The position numbers were made by a program, and so were the translations under genes. Positions 31,950 to 42,181 of a stretch of 64,000 nt of DNA are shown one piece after another; position 1 is the stretch's first letter; every line of letters starts with the position of its first letter. The notes under the pieces were generated by a model. That model had not been told where the DNA came from, made no database searches, and worked only from the letters and a program-made list of their open reading frames with translations. The stretch covers positions 1-64,000 of the forward strand of contig JAKFGP010000021.1 in the NCBI GenBank assembly GCA_021502835.1, in the 5' to 3' direction. This DNA comes from Streptomyces thinghirensis. GTDB taxonomy: Bacteria; Actinomycetota; Actinomycetia; Streptomycetales; Streptomycetaceae.

Positions 31950-32462
31950 GTGGCTCGTAAATTCACCGTGAGCGGCAGCATCGTCATCGACGTCCCGCCA
32001 GACGCCGCCTACCTGGCCGTGAGCCGCCCCGGAGACATGGGCCGCTGGAGCCCGGAGAATCTGGGCACGACGACCGGCTCGGCGGACGGGAGCGCCGCCT
32101 TGGGTGCGAGCTTCGTCCGGGCGCAACAAGCGCGGCGCGTTCGGAGTGGGTCACGCGGTTGCACGGTCACCGCGGCAGAGCCGGGGCAGCGCTTCGCTTT
32201 CCGCGTCCACGCGATCGGGCTGAGCCGCCCGCGCCTGCCCGGCCCGATCGCCACCTGGGAGTACCGCTTCGAGCCGGTGGGTGACGGCACGCGCGTGACG
32301 GAGACGTGGACCGACGACCGGCGCACGTGGCCCGCGTTCGCGGCGAACGCCTTCGACCGGCTCGTCACCTCGGGTAAGACGTTCGCCGAGTTCCAGGTCC
32401 GCAACATCGAGACGACCCTGCGCAACCTCAAGCGTGAGCTGGAGCAGGCCCGTACCCCGTGA
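31950..32462 (+). CDS. SRPBCC (START-like) family protein, one frame-shifted segment
   Basis: Hydrophobic-ligand-binding fold. GTG 31950 gives VARKFTVSGSIVIDVPPDAA, then YLAVSRPGDMGRWSPENLG, with a short frame-shifted stretch near 32125-32160. PGQRFAFRVHAIGLSRPRLP, TWEYRFEPVGDGTRVTETWT and KTFAEFQVRNIETTLRNLKR follow. TGA 32460-32462. Ligand unknown. It converges on a hypothetical gene with a 10-bp gap. Confidence 0.85.
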   Translation: MARKFTVSGSIVIDVPPDAAYLAVSRPGDMGRWSPENLGTTTGSADGSAALGASFVRAQQARRVRSGSRGCTVTAAEPGQRFAFRVHAIGLSRPRLPGPIATWEYRFEPVGDGTRVTETWTDDRRTWPAFAANAFDRLVTSGKTFAEFQVRNIETTLRNLKRELEQARTP

Positions 32463-32472
32463 CTGACCTCCT

Positions 32473-32899
32473 TCAGTGGGCGATCGCCTTGACGGTGGTC
32501 AACTCCTCGCCGGTCAGTTCCGCGACGCGGTGGCGCCGGCACGCCCGCCGCGAGGGCACGGGTCAGGAGCGCCTCACGGCCGTCCGCACGGGAACGGTAG
32601 TCCAAGCAACTCCCTCCTCCATTCGCGCGACGCTCTCCGGCGCGACACCGTGGCGTACGCGGCTGGAGTTCCTCCTCGCTCAGGGGAACGGGCAGACGCT
32701 CGGCGTCCTCCGGGATGCCTGACGTCTCCTCGGGCGGCAGCAGGCGCAGACCGGGAGACGACGCGGTAACACCCTGGGCGTCGAGCCACGCACGGACCGC
32801 AGGAGTGTCCATGCAGGCCACGTCCCCGACGGCCGCGGGCGGTGTGCCGAGCGTCGTGGGCGTGGCGGTCAGCAGGACGAGATAGGCATCGTCGGTCAT
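32473..32899 (-). CDS. Hypothetical protein, frameshifted
   Basis: From ATG 32899: MTDDAYLVLLTATPTTLGTP, ACMDTPAVRAWLDAQGVTA, LLPPEETSGIPEDAERLPVP. After indels near 32660, LDYRSRADGREALLTRALAA, and in a last frame RVAELTGEELTTVKAIAH at the stop 32473-32475. The frame-consistent ending and the clear start support a real 142-aa cytosolic protein. No function recognised. Confidence 0.65.
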
Positions 32900-33107
32900 C
32901 CTCGGTTCCTCACAGGAGAAGTCCGGTGTCCTGGCGGCCTCCCTATACCCGTCACCGCCCGTCTCACCTCTCTGGCACGCGCGAGCCGCTGCCGTGTGCC
33001 CGGGACGCGAGGACCGATCGGGAAAGGCACCGCGCGTGCACCGTCCATCAGGGGGCACGAGGAAGGCACGGACAGCAGCCCCGAGGCCCGAAATCAGGAG
33101 ACATCAC

Positions 33108-33351
33108 ATGGTCATCGCAGGCATCATCGTCCTCTGCGTCGTACTGGCGGTACTCGCCTTCCTGCTGCCCCGACTGTCGCGCCACCCGCAGAACGGTGCT
33201 CAGCGCACCATGGGTGTCGGTTCCCGGGCCGGCTCGAAGGCCCCCGGCCCGCTGGGACGGTTGTTCAGCAAGCCCCTTCCGCTCCAGCTCGCGCGCTCTG
33301 GGGCGCAGCGGTTCCGCAGGCCGTCGGGCCAGGGGACGCATGCCGTTCTGA
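33108..33351 (+). CDS. DUF6411 family small membrane protein, one frameshift
   Basis: ATG 33108 gives MVIAGIIVLCVVLAVLAFLL, one membrane helix, then PRLSRHPQNGAQRTMGVGSR, AGSKAPGPLGRLFSKP and, after an indel near 33280, FRSSSRALGRSGSAGRRARG ending RMPF at 33351. This is a short, highly conserved Streptomyces protein of unknown function. A perfect hairpin follows at 33416-33446. Confidence 0.85.
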
Positions 33352-33415
33352 GTCCGGCGCACGAGAAAGCAACCCGGGCCGGCGCCGGCGTCAGCAGCGC
33401 ATCGTCGGCCCCGAC

Positions 33416-33446
33416 GAACCGGCGGCGCACGGTGCGCCGCCGGTTC
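33416..33446 (+). terminator. Perfect-stem terminator hairpin
   Basis: GAACCGGCGGCGCA (33416-33429), loop CGG, TGCGCCGCCGGTTC (33433-33446): a 14-bp uninterrupted stem. Placed 65 bp after the DUF6411 gene. It isolates that gene from the furan operon that begins near 33622. Confidence 0.8.
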
Positions 33447-33621
33447 GGCGCGGACGGCGCGTTGCGCGGGGCGTGGGCGCGCCGTGGCAACGACCCTTTC
33501 GTCACTCCGCGCGCCCTGCCGATGCCCGGCACCCACGGAAATGATGTGCGGACCGCACGTGAGCCAGGCGAATCCGCACATCTGCCCTCGGCAGGTGGAC
33601 AGGCAGGGGAAGGATTCCACC

Positions 33622-34363
33622 TTGTTGCTTCTCATCTCCCGACGGTGTCGACGAGGCCCTCGACTGCGCGAAGGCGGCCGAGCACCTCGACATCGTCGAC
33701 GTCAAAGCCCGACGAGGGCTCCCTCGGCGCGAACTTCCCTGGGTCATCAGGAGATCCGTACGGCGGTGCCGGCGGACAAACCGGTCTCCGCCACCGTGGG
33801 GACGTGCCGTACAAGCCGGCACGGTGGCCCAGGCGGCGCTCGGCGCGGCCGTCTCCGGAGCCACCTACATCAAGGTCGGCCTCTACGGGTGCACGACACC
33901 CGAATAGGCCGTCGACGTCATGGGGTCGTCCGCGCGGTGAAGGACTACCGGGCGGACGCGCTCGTCGTCGCCTCCGGCTACGCCGACGCTCACCGCATCG
34001 GCTGCGTCAACCCACTCGCGCTGCCCGCCATCGCGCGCCGTTCCGGCTGCGACGCCGCCATGCTCGACACCGCGGTCAAGGACGGCACCCGGCTCTTCGA
34101 CCACCTTCCGCCCGACGTATGCGAGCAGTTCGTGCGGCGTGCCCACGATGTCGGACTCCTCGCCGCGCTGGCGGGCAGCGTCAAGGTCGGCGACCTGGGA
34201 GAACTCGCCCGTATCGAGACGGACATCGTACGGGGTGCGCGGTGCCGTCTGCGAGGGCGGCGACCGCAACGCCGGCCGGATCCAGCCGCACCTGGTGGCG
34301 GCGTTCCGGGCGGAGATGGACCGGCACGTCCGGGAGCACGCGGCCGCCTCCACGGCGAGCTGA
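33622..34363 (+). CDS. mfnB-like: MfnB-like (5-formylfuran-3-yl)methyl phosphate synthase (UPF0264), frameshifted
   Basis: MfnB condenses two glyceraldehyde-3-phosphate molecules into 4-(hydroxymethyl)-2-furancarboxaldehyde phosphate, the furan precursor of methanofuran. Across frames I read [19 protein letters not shown] (about 33666-33710), [30 protein letters not shown], and then a long clean stretch: [40 protein letters not shown] (about 34048-34107) and [20 protein letters not shown]. The two catalytic lysines known in the archaeal enzyme correspond to DVK and DTAVK. TTG 33622 after GGGGAAGG is the likely start; stop TGA 34361-34363. It leads a same-strand run with two dehydrogenases. 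Confidence 0.85.
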
Positions 34364-34374
34364 CCCCCGCCGTG

Positions 34375-35808
34375 GTGACAGGACATTCCCTGCATTCCCC
34401 CGCAACGGCCCAGTGGCCAGGGCCGGGGCGGGGGCCTGACCGTCGTCGATCCGGCGACGGGCGAGGCCTTCGACGAGGCTCCCGATCGCCGGCCGGACGA
34501 GCTGGACGCGCTCGTCAACCGGGCCCAGGCGGCCTGGCGCGGCTGGCGGGCCGACCCAGGCGCCCGCGGAACCGCGTTGCTCGCGGCGGCGGACGCCGTT
34601 GAGGCGGCGGCGGCCGATCTCGCCCCCTGCTCACCCGTGAACAGGGCAAACCGTTGACCGAGTCGTACGCGGAGGTGGGCCCGTACCGCCGCCCGGCTCC
34701 GCTACTTCGCCGAGCTGGACGCCGGGCCCCAGCCGATCACGGACGGCCGCCCCGTACGCAGCGAGCTCCGGTGGAGACCGCTCGGGCCCGTCGCCGCCAT
34801 CGTCCCGTGGAACTTCCCCCTGCAGCTCGCGTCGGCGAAGTTCGCGCCGGCGCTCGCCGCGGGCAACACCATGCTGCTCAAGCCCTCCCCGTTCACACCC
34901 CTCGCCACCCGGCTGCTGGGGTCCGTCCTCTCCGGCGTCCTGCCCGAGGGGGTACTGACGATCGTCACCGGGCGTGAGCCACTCGGCGCCCGGCTCGCAT
35001 CGCACCCGGGGATCCGTCACGTCAGCTTCACCGGTTCGACGGCCACGGGCCGGGCCGTCGCCGCGAGCGCGGCGGCCTCGCTCGCACGGGTCACCCTGGA
35101 GCTCGGTGGCAACGACGCCGCCATCCTGCTGGACGACGTCGATGTGGAGGCGAGCGCGGACCGGCTGTTCTGGGCGGCGTTCCGCAACTGCGGGCAGGTC
35201 TGCATGGCGGTCAAGCGCGTCTACGCCCCGGCCCGTCTCCACGCACGGGTGGTGGAGGCGCTGGCGGACCGGGCGAAGACGGCCGTCGTCGGGCCCGGCC
35301 TCGACCCCCACTCGCGGCTCGGACCGGTCAGCAACGCCCTCAACTGGCCCGCGTCGAGTACTACACGGCCCGGGCCCTGGCCGACGGCGCCCGTGCCGCC
35401 GCCGGTGGGCACCGCTTGGACCGGCCGGGGTACTTCTTCTCCCCGACGATCCTCGCCGACGTACCGGCCGACAGCCCGGTGGTGACGCAGGAGCAGTTCG
35501 GCCCCGTCCTGCCGGTGCTGTCGTACGGAACCCTCGACGAGGCCGTCGAGGCCGCCAACGGCACCGGTTTCGGGTTGGGCGGCTCAGTGTGGGGGACCGA
35601 CCTCGACCTGGCCGCGACGGTGGCCGACCGCCTGGAGTGCGGAACCGCGTGGATCAACCACCACGCCGAACTGTCCCTCGCACAGCCCTTCGCCGGTGTC
35701 GGGGAGAGCGGTGTCGGCGTCGCGGGCGGACCGTGGGGTCTCTACGGAAACCTCAGCCCGTTCGTCGTGCACCGGCCCGAGGCGGCGTCCCGAGGAGGCG
35801 TGACGTGA
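34375..35808 (+). CDS. Aldehyde dehydrogenase (NAD(P)+), frameshifted
   Basis: Full-length ALDH-superfamily enzyme. Legible: [20 protein letters not shown] (about 34438), [20 protein letters not shown] (34794-34850), [34 protein letters not shown], the catalytic Glu in [14 protein letters not shown] (about 35091) and the nucleophile in [17 protein letters not shown] (about 35182-35230). [20 protein letters not shown] follows, ending [15 protein letters not shown] 34375 is a plausible start 12 bp after the MfnB-like stop. TGA 35806-35808 overlaps the next GTG. In a furan pathway it could oxidise the furfural-type aldehyde to a furoate (inference). Confidence 0.88.
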
Positions 35809-36907
35809 AGTTCGGTGCGGCGGTACTGCGCTCGTACGAGGACCCGTTCACCGTCGAGGAGGTGATGCTGAAGGAGGGGCCGGCCGAGGGCGAGATCCTG
35901 GTCCGGATCGCGGGCTGCGGGATGTGCCGGACCGACCTCGCGGTCCGTGGTTCGGCGGGCCGCTCACCGCTCCCGGCCGTGCTCGGTCACGAGGGGTCCG
36001 GGATCGTCGTGGAGACGGGCGGCACCCGCACCGGTCTGAACGTCGGCGACCACGTCGTACTGAGCTTCGACTCCTGCGGCCACTGCCACAACTGCATGGG
36101 CGCGGCCCCCGCCTACTGCGACTCCTTCGCCTCGCTGAACCTCTTCGGAGGGCGCAAGGAGAAGGCCGGCCGGTTCACCGACGCCGGCGGCACGGAGATG
36201 GCTCCTCGGTGGTTCGGCCAGTCCTCGTTCGCCGAGTACGCGTTGGTCCCGGCCCGCAATGCCGTTCGGGTCGATCCCGCACTGCCCCTCGAACTGCTCG
36301 GACCACTGGGCTGCGGCTTCCTCACCGGAGCCGGAGCGGTCCTCAACTCCTTCGGCGTCGGGCCGGGTGACACTCTCGCGGTCTTCGGCGCGGGAGCGGT
36401 GGGCTGGCAGCGGTGATGGCGGCGCACGCCGCCGGCGCGGTGACCGTGGCCGTCGACCGGCACCCCGAACGGCTGGCCCTTGCCGAGCGCTTCCACGCCC
36501 TTCCGCTGCACGCCGCGTCGGCCGGACTTCCCGACCGTATCCAGCGGCTGACCGGCGGGGGAGCGCGCGTACGCGCTGGACACCACGGGCTCCGCGAAAC
36601 TGATCAACGACGCGCTCCGGTCGCTGCGTCCGAACGGGCACCTCGGTCTGGTGGCACGGCTCCACACCGCGCTGCCGCTGGAACCGGGAACACTGGACCG
36701 CGGCCGCAGGATCTCCCACATCTGCGAGGGTGACGCGGTCCCCGGACTGCTGATCCGCGGCTGACCGCCCTCTGGCAGGCCGAACGGTTTCCCTTCGACC
36801 GACTGATCCGTACCTATCCGCTCGCCGGTATCAACGAGGCCGAACACGACTGTGAGACGGGCCGCGTCGTCAAACCCGTCCTGATTCCGGAAGGGCGGGA
36901 GCGGTGA
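35805..36907 (+). CDS. Zn-dependent alcohol dehydrogenase (MDR, benzyl-alcohol type), frameshifted
   Basis: GTG 35805 overlaps the ALDH stop. Catalytic zinc site: GCGMCRTDLAVRG and PAVLGHEGSGIVVETGG. Structural zinc: DSCGHCHNCMGAAPAYC (about 36071-36121). Rossmann motif: LAVFGAGAVG, then VMAAHAAGAVTVAVD (about 36377-36460). AGINEAEHDCETGRVVKPVL and IPEGRER end at TGA 36905-36907. Sequence style resembles aryl-alcohol dehydrogenases, which fits interconversion of a hydroxymethylfuran. Indels near 36405, 36555 and 36760. Confidence 0.88.
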
Positions 36908-36996
36908 ACCAGGCCTCGCACGACGCGTCCGACCTGAGCTGCCGTCCCCTTCAGACGCCGGCCTCCACTCGTACCACTCGCACCAGGGGAGAACGC

Positions 36997-37928
36997 ATGG
37001 CCGATACGGCACATCGCAGCACCGGCGCGGAGGGCATGGGCGGCGTGGACGGCGTGGCGGGAGGGGTCGGTCTCACCGCCCTCCTGGTCGCCGCCGCGCG
37101 GGCGATCGAGACCCACCGCCCCGACAGCCTCGCCCAGGACGTCTACGCGGAGCACTTCGTGCTCTCCGCACCGGCGTCCGCACACTGGCCGGTCCGCCTG
37201 CACCAGGCGCCGGACGGGGACGCGAGCCCGCTGTGGGGGCGCTTCGCCCGCTATTTCGGGCTGCGGACCCGCGTGCTCGACGACTTCGTCCTCCGGTCGG
37301 TCCGGGCCGGTGGCGCCCGCCAGGTGGTCCTGCTCGGGGCGGGGCTGGACACCCGGGCCTTCCGGCTCGACTGGCCACCCGACTGTGTGATCTTCGAAAT
37401 CGACAGGGGACGGTGTCCTCGCGTTCAAGCACGAGGTGCTGGGTGCGCTGTCGGCGGCACCGGTGACGACGCGCGTACCGGTCGCCGTCGATCTGCGCGC
37501 CGACTGGGTCGGCGCGCTGACGGCAGCCGGCTTCGACCCGGCGGCGCCCACCGTGTGGCTGGCCGAGGCCTGCTGTTCTACCTGCCCAACGCGGCGGAGA
37601 CCTACCTGATCAGCACGGTGGACCGGCTGAGTGCGGCGGGCAGCGCGCTGGCGTTCGAGGTCAAGCTCGAGAAGGACTTGATGGAGTACCGCGACAGTCC
37701 GCTGTACAGGTCGACGCACCAGGAACTCGGTATCGACCTGCTGCACCTGTTCAGCAGAGAGCCGAGGCCCGACTCCGCGCCCATCTGACGAACAGCGGCT
37801 GGTCCACATCGGTCCGTACCCCTTCGACTTCACCCACCGGCACGGCCGCGCCCCTCTGCCCGAGGAGAACGACGCCCTCGCGGGCAACCGGTGGGTCTTC
37901 GCCGGACAAGCCGCGCTCGGCGCGCTAG
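36997..37928 (+). CDS. SAM-dependent methyltransferase (leucine carboxyl methyltransferase-like), frameshifted
   Basis: TIGR00027-type methyltransferase. ATG 36997 follows AGGGGAGAACGC; an upstream in-frame GTG at 36904 would overlap the dehydrogenase stop. Motifs: GLTALLVAAARAIETHRPDS, SPLWGRFARYFGLRTRVLDD, SAM motif I VVLLGAGLDTRAFRLDW (37324-37374), and LFYLPNAAETYLISTVDRLS (about 37572). AFEVKLEKDLMEYRDSPLY and FDFTHRHGRAPLPEENDAL follow. The 3' end is uncertain; TAG at 37926-37928 after a frame change would give about 310 aa. Confidence 0.82.
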
Positions 37929-38066
37929 CGGCGCGCCGCTCGCGCAGGTCCAAGCCGCGTCCGACGCGTTGCCGGAGCGTCCTCGACCCGCGTGGCGGCG
38001 TGTGCGTCGGCGACGTACGGGTGAGCATATGGCGACCGCTTCCTCCTCCCGCACCGAGGCCATGCG

Positions 38067-38605
38067 ATGCCCGACCACGCCCAGCACTTCCAGCCCGAGG
38101 GAACCGTACCGACGGGAGGCCTCGCGCCCCGCCTGGCGGAGCGGTTGCTGTTCAGGGGCATCTACGGCCTGGTGCTGGCCAGCACCATGGTGGCCGCGCT
38201 GGACGTGCCGGGCGAGGAGGCCGACCCCCGGTCCGGACGCGCTGTGGGTTCTCCTCACGCGCGCTGGCATCGGGTGCCGCCCACGGGTACGCGCATGTCA
38301 TCGCCCGGCGCGCGTCCGGCGAGGGGACGGCCACACCCAGCAGACTGCGGGCGGTGCTCGCCGAATGGCCGTTGCCGGCTGCCGTGCTGCCCACCGTGCT
38401 GCTTCTGCTGGGCGCCGTCGCGGAGTGGTGGACGGAGGACACGGCGGTCGAGGTGGCTCTGCTGTTCAACACCGTCGGCCTGTTCGGTCTGGGAGTCTCG
38501 GCAGCCCGTACGGCGGGGCTCGGTTGGCTGTCCTCCTGCCGCGCAGGGGCCGTGGACATGTTGATCGGGCTCGTGGTCATCGCCGCGGACGCGCTGATCG
38601 AGTAG
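38067..38605 (+). CDS. Four-helix membrane protein, frameshifted
   Basis: From ATG 38067 (MPDHAQHFQPEGTVPTGGLA), helices GIYGLVLASTMVAALDVPG (about 38160), WVLLTALASGAAHGYAHVIA with a frame change (about 38245-38310), PAAVLPTVLLLLGAVAEWWT (about 38380) and VALLFNTVGLFGLGVSAART. It ends GLVVIAADALIE at 38605. Unknown family; last gene of the run that starts with MfnB, convergent with the MFS gene. Confidence 0.7.
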
Positions 38606-38679
38606 AACCGGCCGCTCACCCAGGGGCGGGTGCGGGCCCGGTACCTCCCGCGGGGGCTGGTGTACGCCGGGCGCCGCGG

Positions 38680-40100
38680 TCAGGACCGCGCCGTCAGGTT
38701 GCGCCGCAGACCGCCGGGGGCCCGTAGCGCCTTCTCGATGCTCTCGAGCGACCTGTTGCGTGTCTCGGGAACCTTGAACACCACGAAGACCACGCACAGC
38801 ACGTTCATCGCGGCGTATATGAAGAACGTCCCCGACCGTCCGACGGCGTTGATCGTGCTCAGCGCGGTCACCGCGATCAGCAGGTCGAACCCCCAGACCG
38901 TGAGGGTGGCCAGACTCGTCGCGGGGCCGCGCACGCTCAGCGGGAGGATCTCCGGAGCGATGAGCCAGACGACCGACTGCATGCCGATCCCGTTGAAGAG
39001 GATGTAGGCGAACAGCGCGGCGATCACGGTCCAGCGCTGGGCGGGGGGAGTCGTCCATCAGGAAGGCGGCTCCCAGTACCGTCATGGCCAGCCCGGACAG
39101 CGGTACGAAGCAGAGCATCGTGCGGCGCCGGCCGAGCGCGTCCACGGCGATCGCACCGGTGAGACCCGCGATGACGAGCATCGTGCCGATGCCGATGCCG
39201 GTGAGAAGCGCGATCGAGTCGCCGAACCCGGCGTCCGAGAGCATCGTCGGGGGCGTAGTAGACGACCGCGTTGATCCCGGTCAGCTGGGAGAAGGCGGCC
39301 ACGCCCAGGGCGACGACCAGGGCCGGCCGGACCCAGGGGCCGGGTGAGCGCACGGCGGTCGGCGCGGGGAGAGGCGACGGAGACCTCGCGGATACTGCTG
39401 ATCTCGGCCGCGACATCCGCGTCACGCGGACGAAGGCGTCGCAGGACGGCCTTCGCCACGTCCTCGTGACCGTGCTCGACGAGCCACCGAGGGCTCTCCG
39501 GCAGTCTGAGCATGCCGACCGCCAGCACCACCGCCGGGATGACGGCGAGCCCGAACATGATCCGCCACCCGCCGCTGCCGGCGAACAGCCAACCGCAGAG
39601 GTACGCGATCAACTGGCCGATGGCCACCATCAGTTGGAACAAGACCATGAGGCGGCCGCGGATGGCCGCGGGAGCCAGCTCGGCTATGTAGACGGGAACC
39701 ATGTTGGACGCTCCGCCCACGGCCAGGCCGAGTACGAAGCGAGCGGCGATCAGGGTCCCGGTCCCCGGCGCGAGGGCGGCTCCCAGCGCGCCCGCGCCGA
39801 AGACCGCCGCCACCCAGAGGATCACCCGGCGTCGTCCGAAACGTCCGGCGAGACGGCCGGAGCACAGGGCCCCGACCATCGCACCGACCAGGATCACGCT
39901 GACCACGATCTCCTGGCCCCGGGAGGACAGCCCCAGGTCCTCGCGGAGATAGAGCAGGGCACCCGAGATGATGCCCGTGTCGTAGCCGAAGAGCAGGCCA
40001 CCCAGAGCGGACACCGCCGCGACCGCGTAGACCTGGGCCGGCTGCCGGCCGGGCGACCCCTTGCCGGTGGTCGCGGGGTGGCCGCGAGGGTCTCAGGCAT
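38680..40100 (-). CDS. MFS sugar-porter family transporter, frameshifted
   Basis: Twelve-helix proton/sugar or polyol symporter. From ATG 40100 (MPETLAATPRPPARG), then after an indel SALGGLLFGYDTGIISGALL, the loop GRFGRRRVILW, LPESPRWLVEHGHEDVAKAV (PESPRW motif), FSQLTGINAVVYYAP, GRRRTMLCFVPLSG and FKVPETRNRSLESIEKAL (PETRN motif). The stop is at 38680. The start overlaps the last 8 bp of the upstream dioxygenase gene, so both are co-transcribed. Likely importer for the compound sensed by the divergent LacI protein. Confidence 0.88.
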
Positions 40101-40945
40101 CGCCCATGACCAGACCCTCGATGGTGTGCTTCTGCGTCACCGGCGTCAGCTCGTCCACGATCGGGCAGTCCAGGTGGCGCCGCACCCGGTCCGGCAGCGC
40201 CTCCCAGTAGGCCCGGGTGACCGCCGTGTCGTGCCGGTCGCCGTTCGTCGCCTCCGGCCCGTCGACGCCCAGGACCAGCACCGGCCTGGGCTTCGCGGAG
40301 TGATTGGTGGTGCCTCGATGAACGGTCAGGGCCGTGCGCGCAGAAATGTCACCGCGCTTCGGTACTTGCGCACCGCCCGCTCCGCGTAGCGGTCGTAGTG
40401 GGACCGGGGCGGGAACATGCCGTGCTCGAACTCCTCACTGTCGTCCCACTGGGTGCCGGGAGCGATCTCGAAGGGGCCCATGTCCTCCTCGGTGTCGACG
40501 GTGGTCACGTTGAAGGCCAGGGAGGTGAAGGCGCCGTTCGCGGCGGGTCTCCTCGGGCATGGGGAAGTCGCGGTGCCAGGGCTGGTTCACGGCGCCCTCC
40601 AGCGGGACGTCGAAGCCGAGCTCCACGATGCGGTAGTCCGGTCCGAGCGTCGCGGTGCACAGGGAACGCACCCAGGGATGGTCGACGAGGTCCACGAAGC
40701 CTCGGATCTGCTCGGGGTGGATCTCGACGTAGTAGCGGTTCGGCCCGCGGCCTACCGCGCCGCCGGGGCGGGAGCGGGCCCCCTCGAACGCCCTGTCGAC
40801 GTCCTCGCCGAGCTGGTCGGCCCACTGCTGGAGTGAAGGCGCCCTTACGCGCGGTGATGCCGTCCGTGTACAGGGATTCCACGTCCCCGGACACGTCGAG
40901 GTCCAGGTCGACGACGTCGATGCCGGGGAAAACAGGCACGTTCAT
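40093..40945 (-). CDS. Phytanoyl-CoA dioxygenase (PhyH)-like Fe(II)/2-oxoglutarate oxygenase, frameshifted
   Basis: ATG 40945 is preceded by AAGGAGG. The proximal iron motif HxD is in NQPWHRDFPMPEET (about 40555-40596), the distal His in TVHRGTTNHSAKPRPVLVLG (about 40268-40325) and the 2-oxoglutarate-binding Arg follows in that segment. Other parts: PNRYYVEIHPEQIRGFVDLV, DYRIVELGFDVPLEGAV, EEDMGPFEIAPGTQWDDSEE. Ends KHTIEGLVMGDA. Hydroxylates an unknown small molecule; co-transcribed with the sugar porter. Indels near 40545, 40820 and 40345. Confidence 0.85.
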
Positions 40946-40982
40946 GATGCGCCTCCTTGCGCTGTGCGGAGTGCGACCATGT

Positions 40983-41007
40983 TGCGACGTTGAATGCGAC
41001 GTTGCAA
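40983..41007. promoter_or_regulatory. Tandem operator-like repeats in the PhyH/LacI divergent promoter
   Basis: TGCGACGTTG occurs at 40983-40992 and 40995-41004, the second extended to TGCGACGTTGCAA. Each is a near-palindrome around ACGT (TGCRACGTYGCA), the layout of LacI-family operators. The 107-bp gap between divergent start codons places them to control both genes. Confidence 0.65.
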
Positions 41008-41052
41008 TAGGTAGCCCGAAGAATCTGGTGACCGTTACCGCGACGTGCGAGG

Positions 41053-42102
41053 ATGTCGGCTGTGAGTAGTCGTCTGAAGGATGTCGCCGCCCTGGCGGGG
41101 GTCTCCACCCGCACCGTGTCCAACGTCGTGAGCGGCTCGGCTTCGGTGGCGGAGGAAACACGGGCCCGGGTCCAGGCCGCCCTGGACGAGCTGGGCTACC
41201 GGCCGAACGTGGCCGCCCGCAATCTGCGCGCAGGACGCACCGGCCTGATCGGCCTGGCCATCCCGGAACTCTACTCACCGTACTTCGGTGAACTCGCCAG
41301 CCTCATCGTCCATGCCGCCCAGGACCGCTCCTGGACCGTCGTCATCGACCAGACGTTCGGGGACCCGGAGGCGGAGCAGCGGCTCCTGGACGGGGCCGGC
41401 GGCCGTCTGGTCGACGGCCTATCATCAGCCCCTGGGCCCTCGGACCGGAGGAACTGACCGACCGTTCCCGTGACGTGCCCGTCGTCCTCCTGGGCGAGCG
41501 GCAGCCGCACGGGCTCGCCGATCGTGTCGCCGTCGACAACGTACTGGCGGCCGACGAGGCCACGACCCACCTGCTCGAGTCGGGGCGCAGGCGCATCGCG
41601 GCGATCGGTCCGCAGCCGCATCTGCGCAACGAGACGGCCCGGCAGCGCCTGGAGGGGATACCGCAGGGCCATCGAGCGCGCCGGGCTGCGGCCCGACCCC
41701 GCCCTGGAGCAGCCCGTGACGACCCTGCACCGCAAGGACGGAGCGGAAGCGATGACCGCCCTGCTGGACGCGGCGGCCCGGACGGACGACGCGGACGCCC
41801 GGCCGGACGCGGTCTTCGCGTTCACCGACGAACTCGCCCTGGGCGCACTGCACATCGCTCACGCGCGTGGTCTGAGCGTCCCGGGGGAGCTGGCCGTCGT
41901 GGGCTTCGACGGCATCGAGGACGGGCAGTACGCCAACCCGCCGCTGACGACCGTGGTGCCGGACAAGCGACAGATCGCCGAGCGGGCCCTGCAGTGCCTC
42001 GCCGATCGCATATACAGCCCGGCCTCCAATGTGGCGCCCCTCGACATCGTGATCCCGCACCACCTCGAAGTACGCGCGAGCAGCGGCCGCGGCACCGGCT
42101 GA
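41053..42102 (+). CDS. LacI-family transcriptional regulator, two frameshifts
   Basis: ATG 41053 gives SSRLKDVAALAGVSTRTVSN, then VVSGSASVAEETRARVQAAL and LGYRPNVAARNLRAGRTGLI, a complete LacI HTH and hinge. The sensor domain includes PELYSPYFGELASLIVHAAQ, DVPVVLLGERQPHGLADRVA, AVFAFTDELALGALHIAHAR and VVGFDGIEDGQYANPPLTTV. Ends VRASSGRGTG at 42102. Frame changes near 41418 and 41660. Divergent from the dioxygenase and transporter genes, which it probably represses. Confidence 0.92.
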
Positions 42103-42181
42103 AGACGCCGCCTCACACCGTCTCGGCCGCCCGGTCTTGCGGTCGGGCCCACCGCCGCGTGGCCGCCGCACCGCTGACGGC

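Noticed and set aside
33416..33446. Perfect inverted repeat as an IS end or attachment site
   Set aside because: Stem-loop geometry, 3-nt loop and position just after a gene fit a terminator; no paired element is present.
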